DNA from: Bdellovibrionales bacterium RIFOXYA1_FULL_36_14 | Lineage (GTDB): Bacteria; Bdellovibrionota; Bacteriovoracia; Bacteriovoracales; Bacteriovoracaceae | Assembly: GCA_001769975.1 (NCBI GenBank) | Contig: MEPW01000018.1 | Span: 1-64,000 of the forward strand | Direction: 5' to 3' | Length of the DNA: 64,000 bases | In this document: one piece after another, positions 33,310 to 43,444 of the stretch | How positions within the stretch are numbered: position 1 is the first letter of the stretch | How the letters are laid out: the number at the start of each line of letters is the position of its first letter | Position numbers and translations under genes: made by a program | Notes under the pieces: model-generated | Seen by the model: the letters and a program-made list of their open reading frames with translations, nothing else | Database searches by the model: none | What the model was told of the DNA's origin: nothing

Positions 33310-35037
33310 ATGAAGAAAACTTGGACTTATGTAAGTTTATTTTTGATAGCGCATACTGCTTTGGCTTATAAAGAATTTGATAGCAATATTTTAAGCGAAT
33401 GCCAGAATAATGTGGTTATCCTTGGAGCTTTAGCTGAATGTAATGATATGTATCACCATTATCCGCCTAAGTTGATGGGAAAAGAAAATAGACAAAGAGT
33501 TGATACCCATAAAGGAAATGCGGAAATTAAGATTGGCGGATTTAATGTCTTTAACATGACCACCGGACAGACTAAATATAAGGATTTAGAAATTATCGCC
33601 GATATTATATCTCAGTGGGATGTGGTGGGAGCTGTAGAAGTACTACCAGCTATGGGGGACGATGCTAAAACAAATGTTCTACTTAGAAAGATGCTTGATG
33701 AAGGCAAAATTTCTCTGGCAGATGCTCAAAAAGCTTATCGGACTCCCGGGTATTTAAATATCTTGAATTTGTTAAAAAAGAAATACTCTGGTTCCAATTG
33801 GGGAATGATTTTGGCTCCCTATAGTCAAAGCAAGACTCAGGAATTGGTGGCATATTTTTATCAAGGAAATTCCATAGAGGCGATAGAATCACCACATTGT
33901 AAAAACGAAGTTTATCGTCATTTACAAAAGCCAACGATTTTAAATTGGGATGCAACTGGAAAAATATCCTATAAGGATGCTGTCCTACCTTTTAAACATC
34001 AAGCCCTCGGTTGTATACCTTACTTTGAAGAAAATATAGAAAAACAGTTTGCTCGAATTCCATTTATGGCCAGTTTTAAGGCCGCGGACTTTGATTTTAC
34101 CTTACTTGCCACCCATGCAAGATTTAGGGCCCCCCATGAGTTAAATAATCTATGTCAAAAAGATTGTATGGACGCCATTAAGAAAATGCTGGATGAAGAA
34201 TTTGATCCAGAAGGAAGTGCAATTCCTGCCCTAAGTTCAACTTTACTGGCTAAAATCTTAAAACAAGTCAAGGGTAACGAGGCTGGGCAAGTTACGGACT
34301 GTTTATCAGCTGACGAAAAACAGATGCCAGAGGTCCAAGCTGCTTTGAAAATATGTGCGAATGTTTTAGAAAAAAGACTTAAATATTTAATTGATCCAAG
34401 AGTTTTCACCCGTTTTTATGAAACTAAAAAATTACTTCAGTTTATGAATACCTTAAAAGATGAAGGTGAGAGAGATATTATCTTACTAGGGGATTTTAAT
34501 CTGGAAACTAAGGAACTGGTTAGAAACAAGGTTGATTATTGGGAAGAAATTCTAAGAGAGTTTCCCAAAAGTGAATTGTTGGTAACAGATAAAACCTCGC
34601 TTTCTCGCAATAAGGAAGGGGATGGACTGGTTAGTAACTATGATCATTTTATTTTTGTTCCAGATGAAGTGAAAGAATGTAAGCCTGCAAGTGCGCATGT
34701 TTTTGATTTTAGATTTGAGCAGTCATTTATTGATGAAAATCTTCCCAACCGAGTTGGTAAGTATATATTAGAAAGTAAAGCACTCAACGTAGGACAAATG
34801 ATTTCTGAATATCGAAAATCTCTAGAGAATTTATTAGTGTTTAAAGGCTCGGGGAACGCTCAACGATTAGAAAAAATTACCGAAGCTGAAATTGATACAG
34901 AAGTGGCGGACTTTGAAAGACGGATTTTTAGTACTCAAAAAATTGAAAAATATTCGCAGATGTTTTTTCAGGAAATTATATCAGATCATCTTCCCATAAG
35001 TATGACATGTATCACGTCCTTGGGTGATGATGATTAA
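33310..35037 (+). CDS. Secreted endonuclease/exonuclease/phosphatase family protein (DNase I fold)
   Basis: 575 residues starting with a signal peptide ending near LIAHTALA. EEP-fold active-site landmarks appear in order: IGGFNVFNMT, the metal Glu in DVVGAVEVLP, the His in ATHARFRAP, LLGDFNLE with Asp and Asn, SNYDHFIF, and the catalytic SDHLPIS near the C terminus. A helical insertion interrupts between THAR and GDFN (about 250-380). Probably an extracellular or periplasmic DNase/RNase. It is tightly placed between the PLD-fold gene and an unknown secreted gene, forming one operon. Confidence 0.85.
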   Translation: MKKTWTYVSLFLIAHTALAYKEFDSNILSECQNNVVILGALAECNDMYHHYPPKLMGKENRQRVDTHKGNAEIKIGGFNVFNMTTGQTKYKDLEIIADIISQWDVVGAVEVLPAMGDDAKTNVLLRKMLDEGKISLADAQKAYRTPGYLNILNLLKKKYSGSNWGMILAPYSQSKTQELVAYFYQGNSIEAIESPHCKNEVYRHLQKPTILNWDATGKISYKDAVLPFKHQALGCIPYFEENIEKQFARIPFMASFKAADFDFTLLATHARFRAPHELNNLCQKDCMDAIKKMLDEEFDPEGSAIPALSSTLLAKILKQVKGNEAGQVTDCLSADEKQMPEVQAALKICANVLEKRLKYLIDPRVFTRFYETKKLLQFMNTLKDEGERDIILLGDFNLETKELVRNKVDYWEEILREFPKSELLVTDKTSLSRNKEGDGLVSNYDHFIFVPDEVKECKPASAHVFDFRFEQSFIDENLPNRVGKYILESKALNVGQMISEYRKSLENLLVFKGSGNAQRLEKITEAEIDTEVADFERRIFSTQKIEKYSQMFFQEIISDHLPISMTCITSLGDDD

Positions 35038-35057
35038 CCGGATAGACAGGAGTTAGT

Positions 35058-36968
35058 ATGAGAAAATTAATGTTTGCTGCCATAGTTTGGAGCATCCTCG
35101 GAAACGCTTACGCAACTTCAACTCTGGTAGAGTATCCCCAAGGGAGTATATTATGGAATGAGTTTTGTAATGCTAATGCAATCGAACAAGATAGTGCCGA
35201 TATTCCATATCCAAATTATAAAAATGGGGAGATTTTAAAAGCTGTTGAAAAGCTTAACTATATTGCTAATGCGCAGGAAGCTGATTCGGATACCTTCTGG
35301 CTTTATAGCGATATTGAAAAAGTTTATAATCTGTGCACTGGCACTAAAAAGCAAAATCACACTTGTCCTGAAATAAATGTGAATGGTTTAATTGTTCACC
35401 AGAATACCCATAATTTTTTAACCATTCTTTGTGGAGAATTCAGAGATAATGTAGCTTTATTGGAAGCTAAACTTAAATGGGTGCAAAATATCAATATCGT
35501 TAAAAATCAAAAACAGACCTACGATAAAAACAAAGGTGTTTGGGAACAATTGACTGGATCAGGGTACAACAATCTGGTTAGACAAAGTGGGCGCCTTTAT
35601 AATTTTAGGTTAAATGCTCTTGGTAGTAATGGTTCTAGTAATAAAACCGTAGATCAACATTCTGTGGATGCCATGACCACCTGCGAATACCGCTATCTTT
35701 TGAAGCAATATATATCTAAAGAAGATAAAAATGTTTATTATGAAGAAGATTTTGCTAAATATGAACAAGGTTTACAAAAATTCTTCAATACTAGTGAATG
35801 TAGTGAAGACGAAAAAACACACTACAATGAATTCAGAGGAGATGGTAATTTCAAACCCCAATCCCTGGAATCTAATGCATTCATTTGGAATACTCGGATT
35901 TTTTCGCAAAATTGTAAAACGACCAAGCAGGCCAATCCGGGGAGTGTTTTGACTAATGAGCAGTGTGAAAATTATTTTAAACATCCCTTTAGTAGTAGAT
36001 ATAACCTTGCCATGGAAGGAGTTTATCGATTGTTTTTTTATCCGAAAGAACTTGATCGGGTGATGGAAAGATCCAGCGTAGAGTTAGTGTTTATGACCGA
36101 GGATCTAAATAAAGATGGTGTGGCTGACATGATTGTGCTTGATGTTTCCGAAAAACCCGGTGAAAAAATTGCACAACTGAGAGCACAAATAACTGCTTTG
36201 AAAAAAGCTGGCCAGCATGGAATTGCTAATGTTTATACCAAAGTTATGCATTTTGCGCTTTTGAAAGCTGGACTTTCAGTGGCTCAAATAGATCCTCAAT
36301 ATGAGAAAGTTTTGGAGCAGTCATTGATTACTGCTGAAAAAGTAATTATTGAATTAAAAGCAAAGTGGCAGGAAAAAGTGGACAAGGAAGGTAATGATAA
36401 TTTCAAAAAAGATATAGAGGTTATAGACTATTTTTTAAATCTTGAAAATTTTGACGGTGTCAATTTTGTAACCGAAACAGAAAATACTCTGGAGAAATCT
36501 TTAGGCTTATTGGATAAAGGTTTTTTTGATGTGTTCCCTCGCAAAGAGGATGCCTGGAACCGGATCGCGACTGTTTTAGATCGTCATACCGATTGGTATA
36601 AAATTGATATGCTTTATCTTGGTTATGGTTTTTATCAACCAACTTATTCGCCTTGGGTGGCCAGTAGCTATTATATCAATAAATCCGACGTATTTACCAA
36701 ACCAGGGTATGCCATGGGTCTTGCTGGTGATGGACATAAACATTGGATGTTTGTTCAAAAGGTAAAAATGCATAAGTGGTATCGGGCCTACGATATGAAT
36801 GGGTCATGGAATAAAAATGCTTTTGATCTATTGAATACCTGGTTTGACGAAACAACTTTTTCTCGCACTGGACTGGGTGCTCAGGAACAAGGTTGGGATC
36901 GCTTTGGAAGTGTTACAAGCGATGAACTGGACGCCAACCTATGGCTCTATGAGATTAATCCAGAGTAA
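35058..36968 (+). CDS. Secreted protein of unknown function with a calcium-loop motif
   Basis: 636 residues with a signal peptide (MRKLMFAAIVWSILGNAYA). No family recognised. Notable: a DLNKDGVAD loop (about residue 353), the DxNxDGxxD pattern of EF-hand/dockerin calcium loops; around ten Cys in the first half (NLCTGTK, HTCPE, TILCGEF, TTCEYRY, SECSED, QNCKTT, EQCENY), suggesting disulfides; and a Trp/Tyr-rich C terminus (WYKIDMLYLGYGFYQPTYSPW, HKHWMFVQKVKMHKWYRAYDM). It is the third gene of the PLD/EEP operon, separated by 20 bases with an SD AGGAG. Co-secretion suggests it acts with the nucleases, perhaps as inhibitor, adaptor or a third enzyme. Confidence 0.65.
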   Translation: MRKLMFAAIVWSILGNAYATSTLVEYPQGSILWNEFCNANAIEQDSADIPYPNYKNGEILKAVEKLNYIANAQEADSDTFWLYSDIEKVYNLCTGTKKQNHTCPEINVNGLIVHQNTHNFLTILCGEFRDNVALLEAKLKWVQNINIVKNQKQTYDKNKGVWEQLTGSGYNNLVRQSGRLYNFRLNALGSNGSSNKTVDQHSVDAMTTCEYRYLLKQYISKEDKNVYYEEDFAKYEQGLQKFFNTSECSEDEKTHYNEFRGDGNFKPQSLESNAFIWNTRIFSQNCKTTKQANPGSVLTNEQCENYFKHPFSSRYNLAMEGVYRLFFYPKELDRVMERSSVELVFMTEDLNKDGVADMIVLDVSEKPGEKIAQLRAQITALKKAGQHGIANVYTKVMHFALLKAGLSVAQIDPQYEKVLEQSLITAEKVIIELKAKWQEKVDKEGNDNFKKDIEVIDYFLNLENFDGVNFVTETENTLEKSLGLLDKGFFDVFPRKEDAWNRIATVLDRHTDWYKIDMLYLGYGFYQPTYSPWVASSYYINKSDVFTKPGYAMGLAGDGHKHWMFVQKVKMHKWYRAYDMNGSWNKNAFDLLNTWFDETTFSRTGLGAQEQGWDRFGSVTSDELDANLWLYEINPE

Positions 36969-37662
36969 AGCGATACAAAATAGTTTGATAAAAAGATTTC
37001 ATGGCGGCTTTTAGCAGTTTCCATTTTTTGATGGAGACTTCTCCCAATTTGCGATCGCTATGGGGTATATCAAACGATTTACATCTAGCATGGTAATGAG
37101 AAGCCAGTCCTGAAAGAATGACGTTAGGGGCAAAAGTGTCGCTTGGTATTTTAGTGATTAGCTTGTCGAAAAACTCTGCTTTAAATAATCTATAGGGAGA
37201 ATTAACATCATACACGCTGCCACCGTATAAAAGGGTTACTGTAAAACGAGAAATAAAGCTGATTATTTTTCGCGGTAGAGGAGAGTGGCGGTTGGTTCTG
37301 TACCCAATTAAAAAATCATAATTTTTTCGTTCATTCCAAAGTAGATGAAAGTATTCGGGTGACATTTCATCATCAGAATCCACTTGAAATATCCATTCGG
37401 TGGGAGTGCGGTCTTGGTAGCCGGTCAACAGAGTTGGGCCATGACCTGAGTTTTCCTTATGTATGGCAATAAGTTCCGAGTGTTTTAGTTTTAATTGTTC
37501 TAGTTTTTCACGTGTGGCGTCTTTAGATCCGTCATTGTAAGCAAATAATTGGAAAGATATTTTTAGTTTTCTAAGTTCAGTTATCCAGTCCACAATGACT
37601 TTTTCTATGTTTAATTCTTCATTGTAGACCGGCATTACAATTTTTAAATCAAGTTTGCTCAT
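36955..37662 (-). CDS. Glycosyltransferase family 2
   Basis: 235 residues of GT-A fold. The N-terminal LKIVMPVYNEELNIEKVI nucleotide-binding segment, FAYNDGSKDATREKLEQL, and the metal-binding IFQVDSDDEM (DxD equivalent) are typical GT2. No membrane segments, so a cytoplasmic or peripheral enzyme adding sugar to a lipid-linked intermediate. Convergent with the secreted operon (14-base overlap) and divergent from UDP-galactopyranose mutase, which suggests it may use UDP-Galf or act in the same surface glycan. Confidence 0.85.
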   Translation of the reverse strand: MSKLDLKIVMPVYNEELNIEKVIVDWITELRKLKISFQLFAYNDGSKDATREKLEQLKLKHSELIAIHKENSGHGPTLLTGYQDRTPTEWIFQVDSDDEMSPEYFHLLWNERKNYDFLIGYRTNRHSPLPRKIISFISRFTVTLLYGGSVYDVNSPYRLFKAEFFDKLITKIPSDTFAPNVILSGLASHYHARCKSFDIPHSDRKLGEVSIKKWKLLKAAMKSFYQTILYRFTLD

Positions 37663-37733
37663 ATTATTTTTTCCTTTTTGAAAGTCTCATTATAAACTAT
37701 AAATCATAAATTGAAATATGATCAGGAGAAAAA

Positions 37734-38864
37734 GTGGATTTTTCAGGTTTTAGATATATTGTAGTGGGAGCGGGTTTTTGGGGATTGACCCTGGCTGAAA
37801 GGATCGCCAAGCTTAAAAAAGAGAAAGTTCTTATTCTAGAAGCCAAAAATCATCCTGGGGGAAATTGTTACTCCTACTTTGATAAAGAGACGAATATTGA
37901 AGTTCATCAATATGGCAGTCATATTTTCCATACGAATAATGATCGGGTGTGGGAGTATATCAACCAATTTAGCGGATTTAATAATTACCGACATAAGGTG
38001 CTTACTAAGTACAAAAACGAAGTCTATACTATGCCGATTAATCTCATGACGATCAATCAGTTTTACAAAAAAAATTTTACTCCGAAAGAAGCCTGCGGGT
38101 ACCTGGAAAAAGAGGCTATGGATGCTCACATTGATACACCTCAAAGTTTCGAGGAGGTGATTGTTTCTCAAATCGGCTACCCCTTATATAATGCGTTCAT
38201 TAAAGGTTATACCGTAAAACAGTGGAATCAAGATCCTAAAGATTTGCCAGCGTATATTATTAAAAGACTTCCTGTGCGATACAACTATAATTTAAATTAT
38301 TTTGATGATTGCTACCAGGGAATACCTAAGTTTGGTTATGGAGAAATTTTCAATCGCATGCTCCAAACCCCAGGCCTGGAAATCCGATATAATGTGGATT
38401 ATTTTGCCATAAGAGATCAGCTTCCCAAAGATGCTATGATTTTTTATTCAGGGCCAATTGATAAATATTTTGACTATTGTTTTGGTGAGCTGAGTTGGCG
38501 TAGTCTTACTTTTATATCAGAAACTGTGCCAGTGAATGATTTTCAGGGAACTAGTGTCATGAATTTTGCGGACATGGATACCCTTTATACAAGATGTCAT
38601 GAATTTCGTCATTATCACCCCGAACTGGATTATTCGAGTTTAATGAAGACCATTATTTTTTATGAGAAATCCAAGGAAACCAAGAGAGGGGAAGTGCCTT
38701 ATTATCCGATTGGTTTGAAAAAGGATAAAGAGATTTATGAAGAATATAAGCTTCGGGCACAAACGCTAAAAAATGTTTACTTAGGTGGACGTCTCGGAGA
38801 GTACGCCTATATGGATATGCATCAAGTTATTTTGAAAGCATTGGATCTTTTTGACCAAATTTAA
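37734..38864 (+). CDS. glf: UDP-galactopyranose mutase
   Basis: Converts UDP-galactopyranose to UDP-galactofuranose using reduced FAD. 376 residues: FAD dinucleotide-binding motif YIVVGAGFWGLTLAERIA, the second flavin motif NHPGGNCYSYFD, the signature YGSHIFHTNNDRVWEYI, substrate residues around NLMTINQFY, YTVKQWNQDPKDLPAYIIKRLPVRY, and a C-terminal GGRLGEYAYMDMHQ. Start is GTG with AGGAG 5 bases upstream. Paired with a GT2 gene across a 70-base divergent region, implying galactofuranose in LPS O-antigen, capsule or similar. Confidence 0.95.
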   Translation: MDFSGFRYIVVGAGFWGLTLAERIAKLKKEKVLILEAKNHPGGNCYSYFDKETNIEVHQYGSHIFHTNNDRVWEYINQFSGFNNYRHKVLTKYKNEVYTMPINLMTINQFYKKNFTPKEACGYLEKEAMDAHIDTPQSFEEVIVSQIGYPLYNAFIKGYTVKQWNQDPKDLPAYIIKRLPVRYNYNLNYFDDCYQGIPKFGYGEIFNRMLQTPGLEIRYNVDYFAIRDQLPKDAMIFYSGPIDKYFDYCFGELSWRSLTFISETVPVNDFQGTSVMNFADMDTLYTRCHEFRHYHPELDYSSLMKTIIFYEKSKETKRGEVPYYPIGLKKDKEIYEEYKLRAQTLKNVYLGGRLGEYAYMDMHQVILKALDLFDQI

Positions 38865-39655
38865 ATACAGGCCAGCGGGTACATAATCATAACGCTTTTT
38901 TTATTTTGAATATTCCAAATAGATTGGCATTGGTAACTTTGATAAAGTTTTTTGCCATTTTTTTCGGCTTTAAATTTTATTTTGAGCAGCTCAGGACAAT
39001 CGATTAAGTGAGGAAGCTCGGTTGGCGTAATCAAATCTGTGATGCTGATATTTCCTTGTGCATTTAATTTAACCCCTAAGTACCGATCATTTTCTTCCTT
39101 GATAAAAACGATTTCAGAACCATCCATATAGATAGGCCTCTCGTTGCGAGGAATTTGGTATTGGGTAATGTTGTCAGGTGCGAGCATGACCCAAAGGTCA
39201 TCCCAAAAGATATCTTTACTTTCTTGGAGAGCTCCTTTTTGGAAAATAATAGCTTCACTAATTTTATTATTTTTTTGACGATGGTCTGGACAACGAGAGT
39301 CCCAGAAAACTATTTCCAGGTCATCGTATTTTATAAGCGTTGACCAGGCAGGAGTAGGCATGCCTTCAGTTTTAATATAATTTTCAATTTCTATATTGCT
39401 TTTAGACGATTTTAAAAATTGATACCATTTGCTTAATTTTTGACCAGTGGCCTGGCTACAGAAAGAATTGTCCGGACAACCAGGGTTTTCATGCATAACC
39501 ATGTCAAGGGTAAGTTTTTCAACTTCCTCGGCTTTGGGTTTTGGTTCTACAACATTTAAAGAGTTGCCTAGGATATCCACACAAATAAAAATTGATGAGA
39601 TCATTAAAATTAAAATGTAAGAAATTAAAGGTTGCTTAGGTATTAATTTTTTCAT
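38861..39655 (-). CDS. Exported or anchored protein of unknown function
   Basis: 264 residues with an N-terminal hydrophobic segment (SYILILMISSIFICVDILG) acting as signal or anchor. The rest is soluble with Cys pairs (GCPDNSFCSQ, SRCPDHRQ, DCPELL, YQCQSI, PLACI) suggesting an oxidising location. Other stretches: LIKYDDLEIVFWDS, LWVMLAPDN, RPIYMDGSEIVF. No recognised family. Convergent with glf (4-base overlap). Confidence 0.6.
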   Translation of the reverse strand: MKKLIPKQPLISYILILMISSIFICVDILGNSLNVVEPKPKAEEVEKLTLDMVMHENPGCPDNSFCSQATGQKLSKWYQFLKSSKSNIEIENYIKTEGMPTPAWSTLIKYDDLEIVFWDSRCPDHRQKNNKISEAIIFQKGALQESKDIFWDDLWVMLAPDNITQYQIPRNERPIYMDGSEIVFIKEENDRYLGVKLNAQGNISITDLITPTELPHLIDCPELLKIKFKAEKNGKKLYQSYQCQSIWNIQNKKSVMIMYPLACI

Positions 39656-39799
39656 AAATTTTTAGACCTTAAAGATGGTTTGGTTTTCTGGTTTATTCCT
39701 CATTAACATAACCTAAATAGCATAAAACGACAGATTCAATTTGGATACATCTGAGAGCGAGTTCAAGCTAAAAGCAGAAGTGTATCAAAAAAGTCAGGA

Positions 39800-39856
39800 A
39801 TACAATATCTAGTATGTTGTCATAAATCTGACGATAAACGGCACTATATATTGTGG
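39800..39856. promoter_or_regulatory. Two NrdR boxes upstream of nrdJ
   Basis: The NrdR consensus is ACACWATATATWGTGT. Box 1 (39800-39815, ATACAATATCTAGTAT) matches 13 of 16 positions and box 2 (39841-39856, GCACTATATATTGTGG) matches 14 of 16, including the full CTATATATTG core. Start-to-start distance is 41 bases, about four helical turns, so both sites face the same side of DNA. This is the expected arrangement for NrdR, the dATP/ATP-sensing repressor of ribonucleotide reductase genes. The rest of the 305-base intergenic stretch (39656-39960) holds only the promoter below. Confidence 0.7.
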
Positions 39857-39876
39857 TTTTTATTCTTGACGGAACT

Positions 39877-39905
39877 TTAAGGCTGAGTAACCATAAGATT
39901 ATAAT
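39877..39905 (+). promoter_or_regulatory. Possible nrdJ promoter
   Basis: Consensus -10 TATAAT at 39900-39905, with only a weak -35 (TTAAGG, 39877-39882) at 17 bases. A TTGACG at 39866-39871 lacks a good partner. The NrdR boxes would lie about 50-100 bases upstream of this start, so a second promoter nearer the boxes is possible. Confidence 0.35.
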
Positions 39906-39960
39906 TTTTAACCCTAGAAATTAAGCACACACTAAATTTCAAAAAATTAAGGAGAGATGG

Positions 39961-42900
39961 ATGAAATTTAAGAGACTATTTACCAAAAAAAATAAAGGCC
40001 CTTATGAGAGTTTTAAATTTGTAAAGAGAATAAGTGAAATTAAAAGCGTTGATGGCAGCGGAAGCAATTTATTAGAGGTTGTGGTGCCGGATGGATGGTC
40101 ACAAGTTGCGACTGACATAATTGCTCAAAAATATTTTAGAAAAACTTCTGTTCCTCAATATGATCAAAATCAAAATCCGTTAAAAGATGAAAAAGGTAAT
40201 CCGATTCTTTCCAGCGAGACCGACGCCCGACAAGTTTTTAACCGAATGGCAAAATGTTGGAGAGCCTGGGGGGAGTCATTTAAATATTTTGAAGGGAAAG
40301 AGGATGCAGATATCTTTCAAGATGAACTTGAATATATGCTTGCCAATCAAATGGCAGCACCAAATTCTCCCCAATGGTTCAACACCGGGCTTTTTAATTC
40401 TTATAATATTGTTGGAAAACCGCAAGGTCATTACTATGTAGATCCTCAAACCAAGGAAGTTTGTCTTTCTACTTCAGCTTATGAAAGACCACAACCCCAT
40501 GCTTGTTTTATCCAATCTATAAATGATGATTTGGTTAACAAGGGTGGAATTATTGATTTGCTTATTAGAGAAGCAAGACTTTTTAAATATGGTTCTGGTA
40601 CCGGTACTAATTTTTCTAATTTGCGAGGTAAAGGTGAGTGTCTCTCTGGTGGAGGTGCTTCATCAGGACTTATGAGCTTTTTGAAAATTGGTGATCGTTC
40701 AGCGGGAGCAATTAAATCAGGGGGAACCACCAGAAGAGCCGCTAAAATGGTTTGTATAGATTTGGATCACCCAGATATTGAGGAATTTATTACTTGGAAA
40801 GCCAAAGAAGAAAGAAAAGTGGCAGCGCTCGTGACGGGATCAAAAGTTTGCCGCAAGCATTTGAATAAAATTTATGAAAGCTTAAGCCAGGAAGATGGAG
40901 AAAAAAGATTTTCTGCTAAAACCAACAAAGCTCTAAAGCTCGCTATCAAGGACGCAGTTAATGACAATGTACCTATGAATTATATAGCGAGGGTCATCGA
41001 TCTGGCCAAACAAGGCGAAAAGAAAATAGACTTTGAAGTTTATGATACTGATTGGAATTCAGAATCATATGAAACCGTGTCTGGACAAAATTCAAATAAT
41101 TCACTTAGAGTTCCAAATAGTTTTTTTAAGGCATTGGATGAAGACAGTGATTTTGAACTTATAAACCGCATCGATAAAAAAGTGGCTAAAAAAGTTAAGG
41201 CAAAGGACCTGTGGAATACCATCAATCAAGCAGCATGGAGCTGCGCTGACCCTGGACTTCAGTTTGATGATACTATCAATGAATGGCATACGTGTTTGGA
41301 GGATGGCAGAATTAATGCTTCCAACCCATGCAGCGAATATATGTTTTTAGATGATACAGCTTGCAATCTGGCTTCGCTTAATCTGTCCAAATTTTATGAT
41401 CAAGTGACTGGAATGTTCAATGTGGATGCATTTATTCATGCATGTTCGCTTTGGACAGTCGTTTTGGAAATTTCAGTATTAATGGCCCAATTTCCTTCTG
41501 AGAATATTGCAAAACGATCTTTTGATTATCGTACCTTGGGTCTTGGATTCGCTAATTTAGGTGCACTCTTGATGGTTATGGGAATTGCTTACGATAGTGA
41601 GCGCGGTAGAAATATTGCCGCCAGTATTGCTGCAATTATGGGAGGAACTGCTTATAAAGTAAGTGCTCTTATGGCCAAAGAGCATGGGCCATTTGCCAGA
41701 TATGAAAATAATAAATTGCATATGCTTAAAGTAATAAGAAACCATCGCAGAGCTGCTTATGGTGAAAAGACTGGTTATGAAGGGCTTACTATAAAACCAG
41801 TTGCGCTTTCGAACTTTGACTCTGACCACTACCTTAAAGACGAAGCAAAGAAAGCCTGGGACGAAGCTCTAAATCTTGGAGAAAAACATGGATTTAGAAA
41901 TGCTCAAGTGACAGTCATTGCTCCTACCGGAACCATTGGTTTGGTAATGGATTGTGACACTACCGGTATTGAACCAGATTTTGCCCTGGTCAAATTTAAA
42001 AAGCTTGCCGGAGGGGGATATTTTAAAATTATTAACCAGTCCGTGCCAACCGCTCTTCGGGTTTTGGGATATAACCAAAAACAAATAGATGAAATTGTTT
42101 TCTATGCGGTGGGGTCTGGTTGTTTAAAGGGTTGTCCCCATATAAATGAAAAAACTCTTAAGGAAAAAGGTTTTTCTGAAGAGGCGATCAAAAAAATTGA
42201 TGGAACCCTTTCAAGCGCCTTTGATATTTCTTTTGCTTTTTCTAAATATATTGTGGGAGAACAATTTTTAAGAGAGACATTGAAATTATCAGATAATGAA
42301 ATAAATGATCCGGAATTATCTGTACTTAAAAAATTAAATTTTTCTAAAGAACAAATACAAGCCGCCAATGATTATATTTGTGGAACCATGACTATTGAAA
42401 ATGCTCCTCATATAAAACCAGAACACCTTTCAGTTTTTGATTGCGCTAGTAAATGTGGAAGGTATGGGAAACGCATGATATCTCCCATAGGGCATCTCAA
42501 GATGATGGCCTGTGTACAACCCTATATCTCAGGGGCAATTTCCAAAACAGTTAATATGCCAAGCGAAGCTACGGTAAAAGAGATTGGTGATGTTTATAAA
42601 TTATCCTGGCAGTATATGCTAAAGGCCAATGCCATTTATCGTGATGGTTCAAAACTATCTCAACCTTTAAATGCACAAGCTTTTGAAGATTTGGCAATTT
42701 TAGATTGGGACGATTTAAGTCAAACCGAAAAAGTGGAAGTGGTTGCTCAAAAAATTGTTGAGAAGATTATCTATAAGGAAGTGTCAAAAAGAAGGGCCTT
42801 GCCAAATAGAAGGCTTGGTTACACTCAAAAAGCTACCGTCGCAGGACATAAAGTTTATATTAGAACAGGTGAATATGATGATAATACCCTTGGGGAAATT

Positions 42901-43443
42901 TTCATTGATATGCACAAGGAAGGGGCAGCTTTTAGATCTTTGATGAACTGTTTTTCTATTGCCATTTCACTCGGTCTTCAATACGGAGTTCCTTTGGAAG
43001 AATTTGTAGATGCGTTTACATTTACCAGATTTGAGCCAAACGGTATGGTGGTCGGGCACGATAATATCAAGATGGCCACTTCGGTAATTGATTATATATT
43101 TAGGGATCTTGGTATGAAGTATTTAGGAAGGCATGACCTCGTTCACGTAGTTCCTGAAGATCTCAAAACAGACACGGTCCGTGGTGAGAAAGTTAATGAG
43201 GAGCCACTACTACAAATAATGGAAAGTGATAATCATCATGCTGATGGCAGGGTTAGCAGTACGCAAAAAGTTTTCTCTAAACAGTCCAATTCCGAAATGC
43301 TGGTGGAGGCTAAAAAAAGGCAAAACGCCAAGCTGAAAGGATACGAGGGTGATCCTTGTCCAGAGTGTGGCGCCATGACACTACTGCGAAACGGAAGCTG
43401 TTTAAAGTGCAATAGTTGTGGAGCAACTACGGGATGTTCATAA
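39961..43443 (+). CDS. nrdJ: Class II (adenosylcobalamin-dependent) ribonucleotide reductase
   Basis: Reduces ribonucleotides to deoxyribonucleotides with a B12 radical, working with or without oxygen. 1160 residues of the long proteobacterial type: [27 protein letters not shown] (redox Cys), [14 protein letters not shown], the ~85-residue insertion before [10 protein letters not shown], the active-site segment [41 protein letters not shown], and a C-terminal zinc-ribbon-like CPECG...[14 protein letters not shown] that probably holds the reducing cysteines. SD GGAGAG is 4 bases upstream of the ATG. Two NrdR boxes precede it. One base after its stop a surface-protease gene begins, so they are co-transcribed. 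Confidence 0.97.
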   Translation: MKFKRLFTKKNKGPYESFKFVKRISEIKSVDGSGSNLLEVVVPDGWSQVATDIIAQKYFRKTSVPQYDQNQNPLKDEKGNPILSSETDARQVFNRMAKCWRAWGESFKYFEGKEDADIFQDELEYMLANQMAAPNSPQWFNTGLFNSYNIVGKPQGHYYVDPQTKEVCLSTSAYERPQPHACFIQSINDDLVNKGGIIDLLIREARLFKYGSGTGTNFSNLRGKGECLSGGGASSGLMSFLKIGDRSAGAIKSGGTTRRAAKMVCIDLDHPDIEEFITWKAKEERKVAALVTGSKVCRKHLNKIYESLSQEDGEKRFSAKTNKALKLAIKDAVNDNVPMNYIARVIDLAKQGEKKIDFEVYDTDWNSESYETVSGQNSNNSLRVPNSFFKALDEDSDFELINRIDKKVAKKVKAKDLWNTINQAAWSCADPGLQFDDTINEWHTCLEDGRINASNPCSEYMFLDDTACNLASLNLSKFYDQVTGMFNVDAFIHACSLWTVVLEISVLMAQFPSENIAKRSFDYRTLGLGFANLGALLMVMGIAYDSERGRNIAASIAAIMGGTAYKVSALMAKEHGPFARYENNKLHMLKVIRNHRRAAYGEKTGYEGLTIKPVALSNFDSDHYLKDEAKKAWDEALNLGEKHGFRNAQVTVIAPTGTIGLVMDCDTTGIEPDFALVKFKKLAGGGYFKIINQSVPTALRVLGYNQKQIDEIVFYAVGSGCLKGCPHINEKTLKEKGFSEEAIKKIDGTLSSAFDISFAFSKYIVGEQFLRETLKLSDNEINDPELSVLKKLNFSKEQIQAANDYICGTMTIENAPHIKPEHLSVFDCASKCGRYGKRMISPIGHLKMMACVQPYISGAISKTVNMPSEATVKEIGDVYKLSWQYMLKANAIYRDGSKLSQPLNAQAFEDLAILDWDDLSQTEKVEVVAQKIVEKIIYKEVSKRRALPNRRLGYTQKATVAGHKVYIRTGEYDDNTLGEIFIDMHKEGAAFRSLMNCFSIAISLGLQYGVPLEEFVDAFTFTRFEPNGMVVGHDNIKMATSVIDYIFRDLGMKYLGRHDLVHVVPEDLKTDTVRGEKVNEEPLLQIMESDNHHADGRVSSTQKVFSKQSNSEMLVEAKKRQNAKLKGYEGDPCPECGAMTLLRNGSCLKCNSCGATTGCS

Positions 43444-43444
43444 G

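Noticed and set aside
39656-39960. Cobalamin riboswitch upstream of B12-dependent nrdJ
   Set aside because: No B12-box or the characteristic long structured leader; the stretch is mainly A/T-rich and holds NrdR boxes instead.
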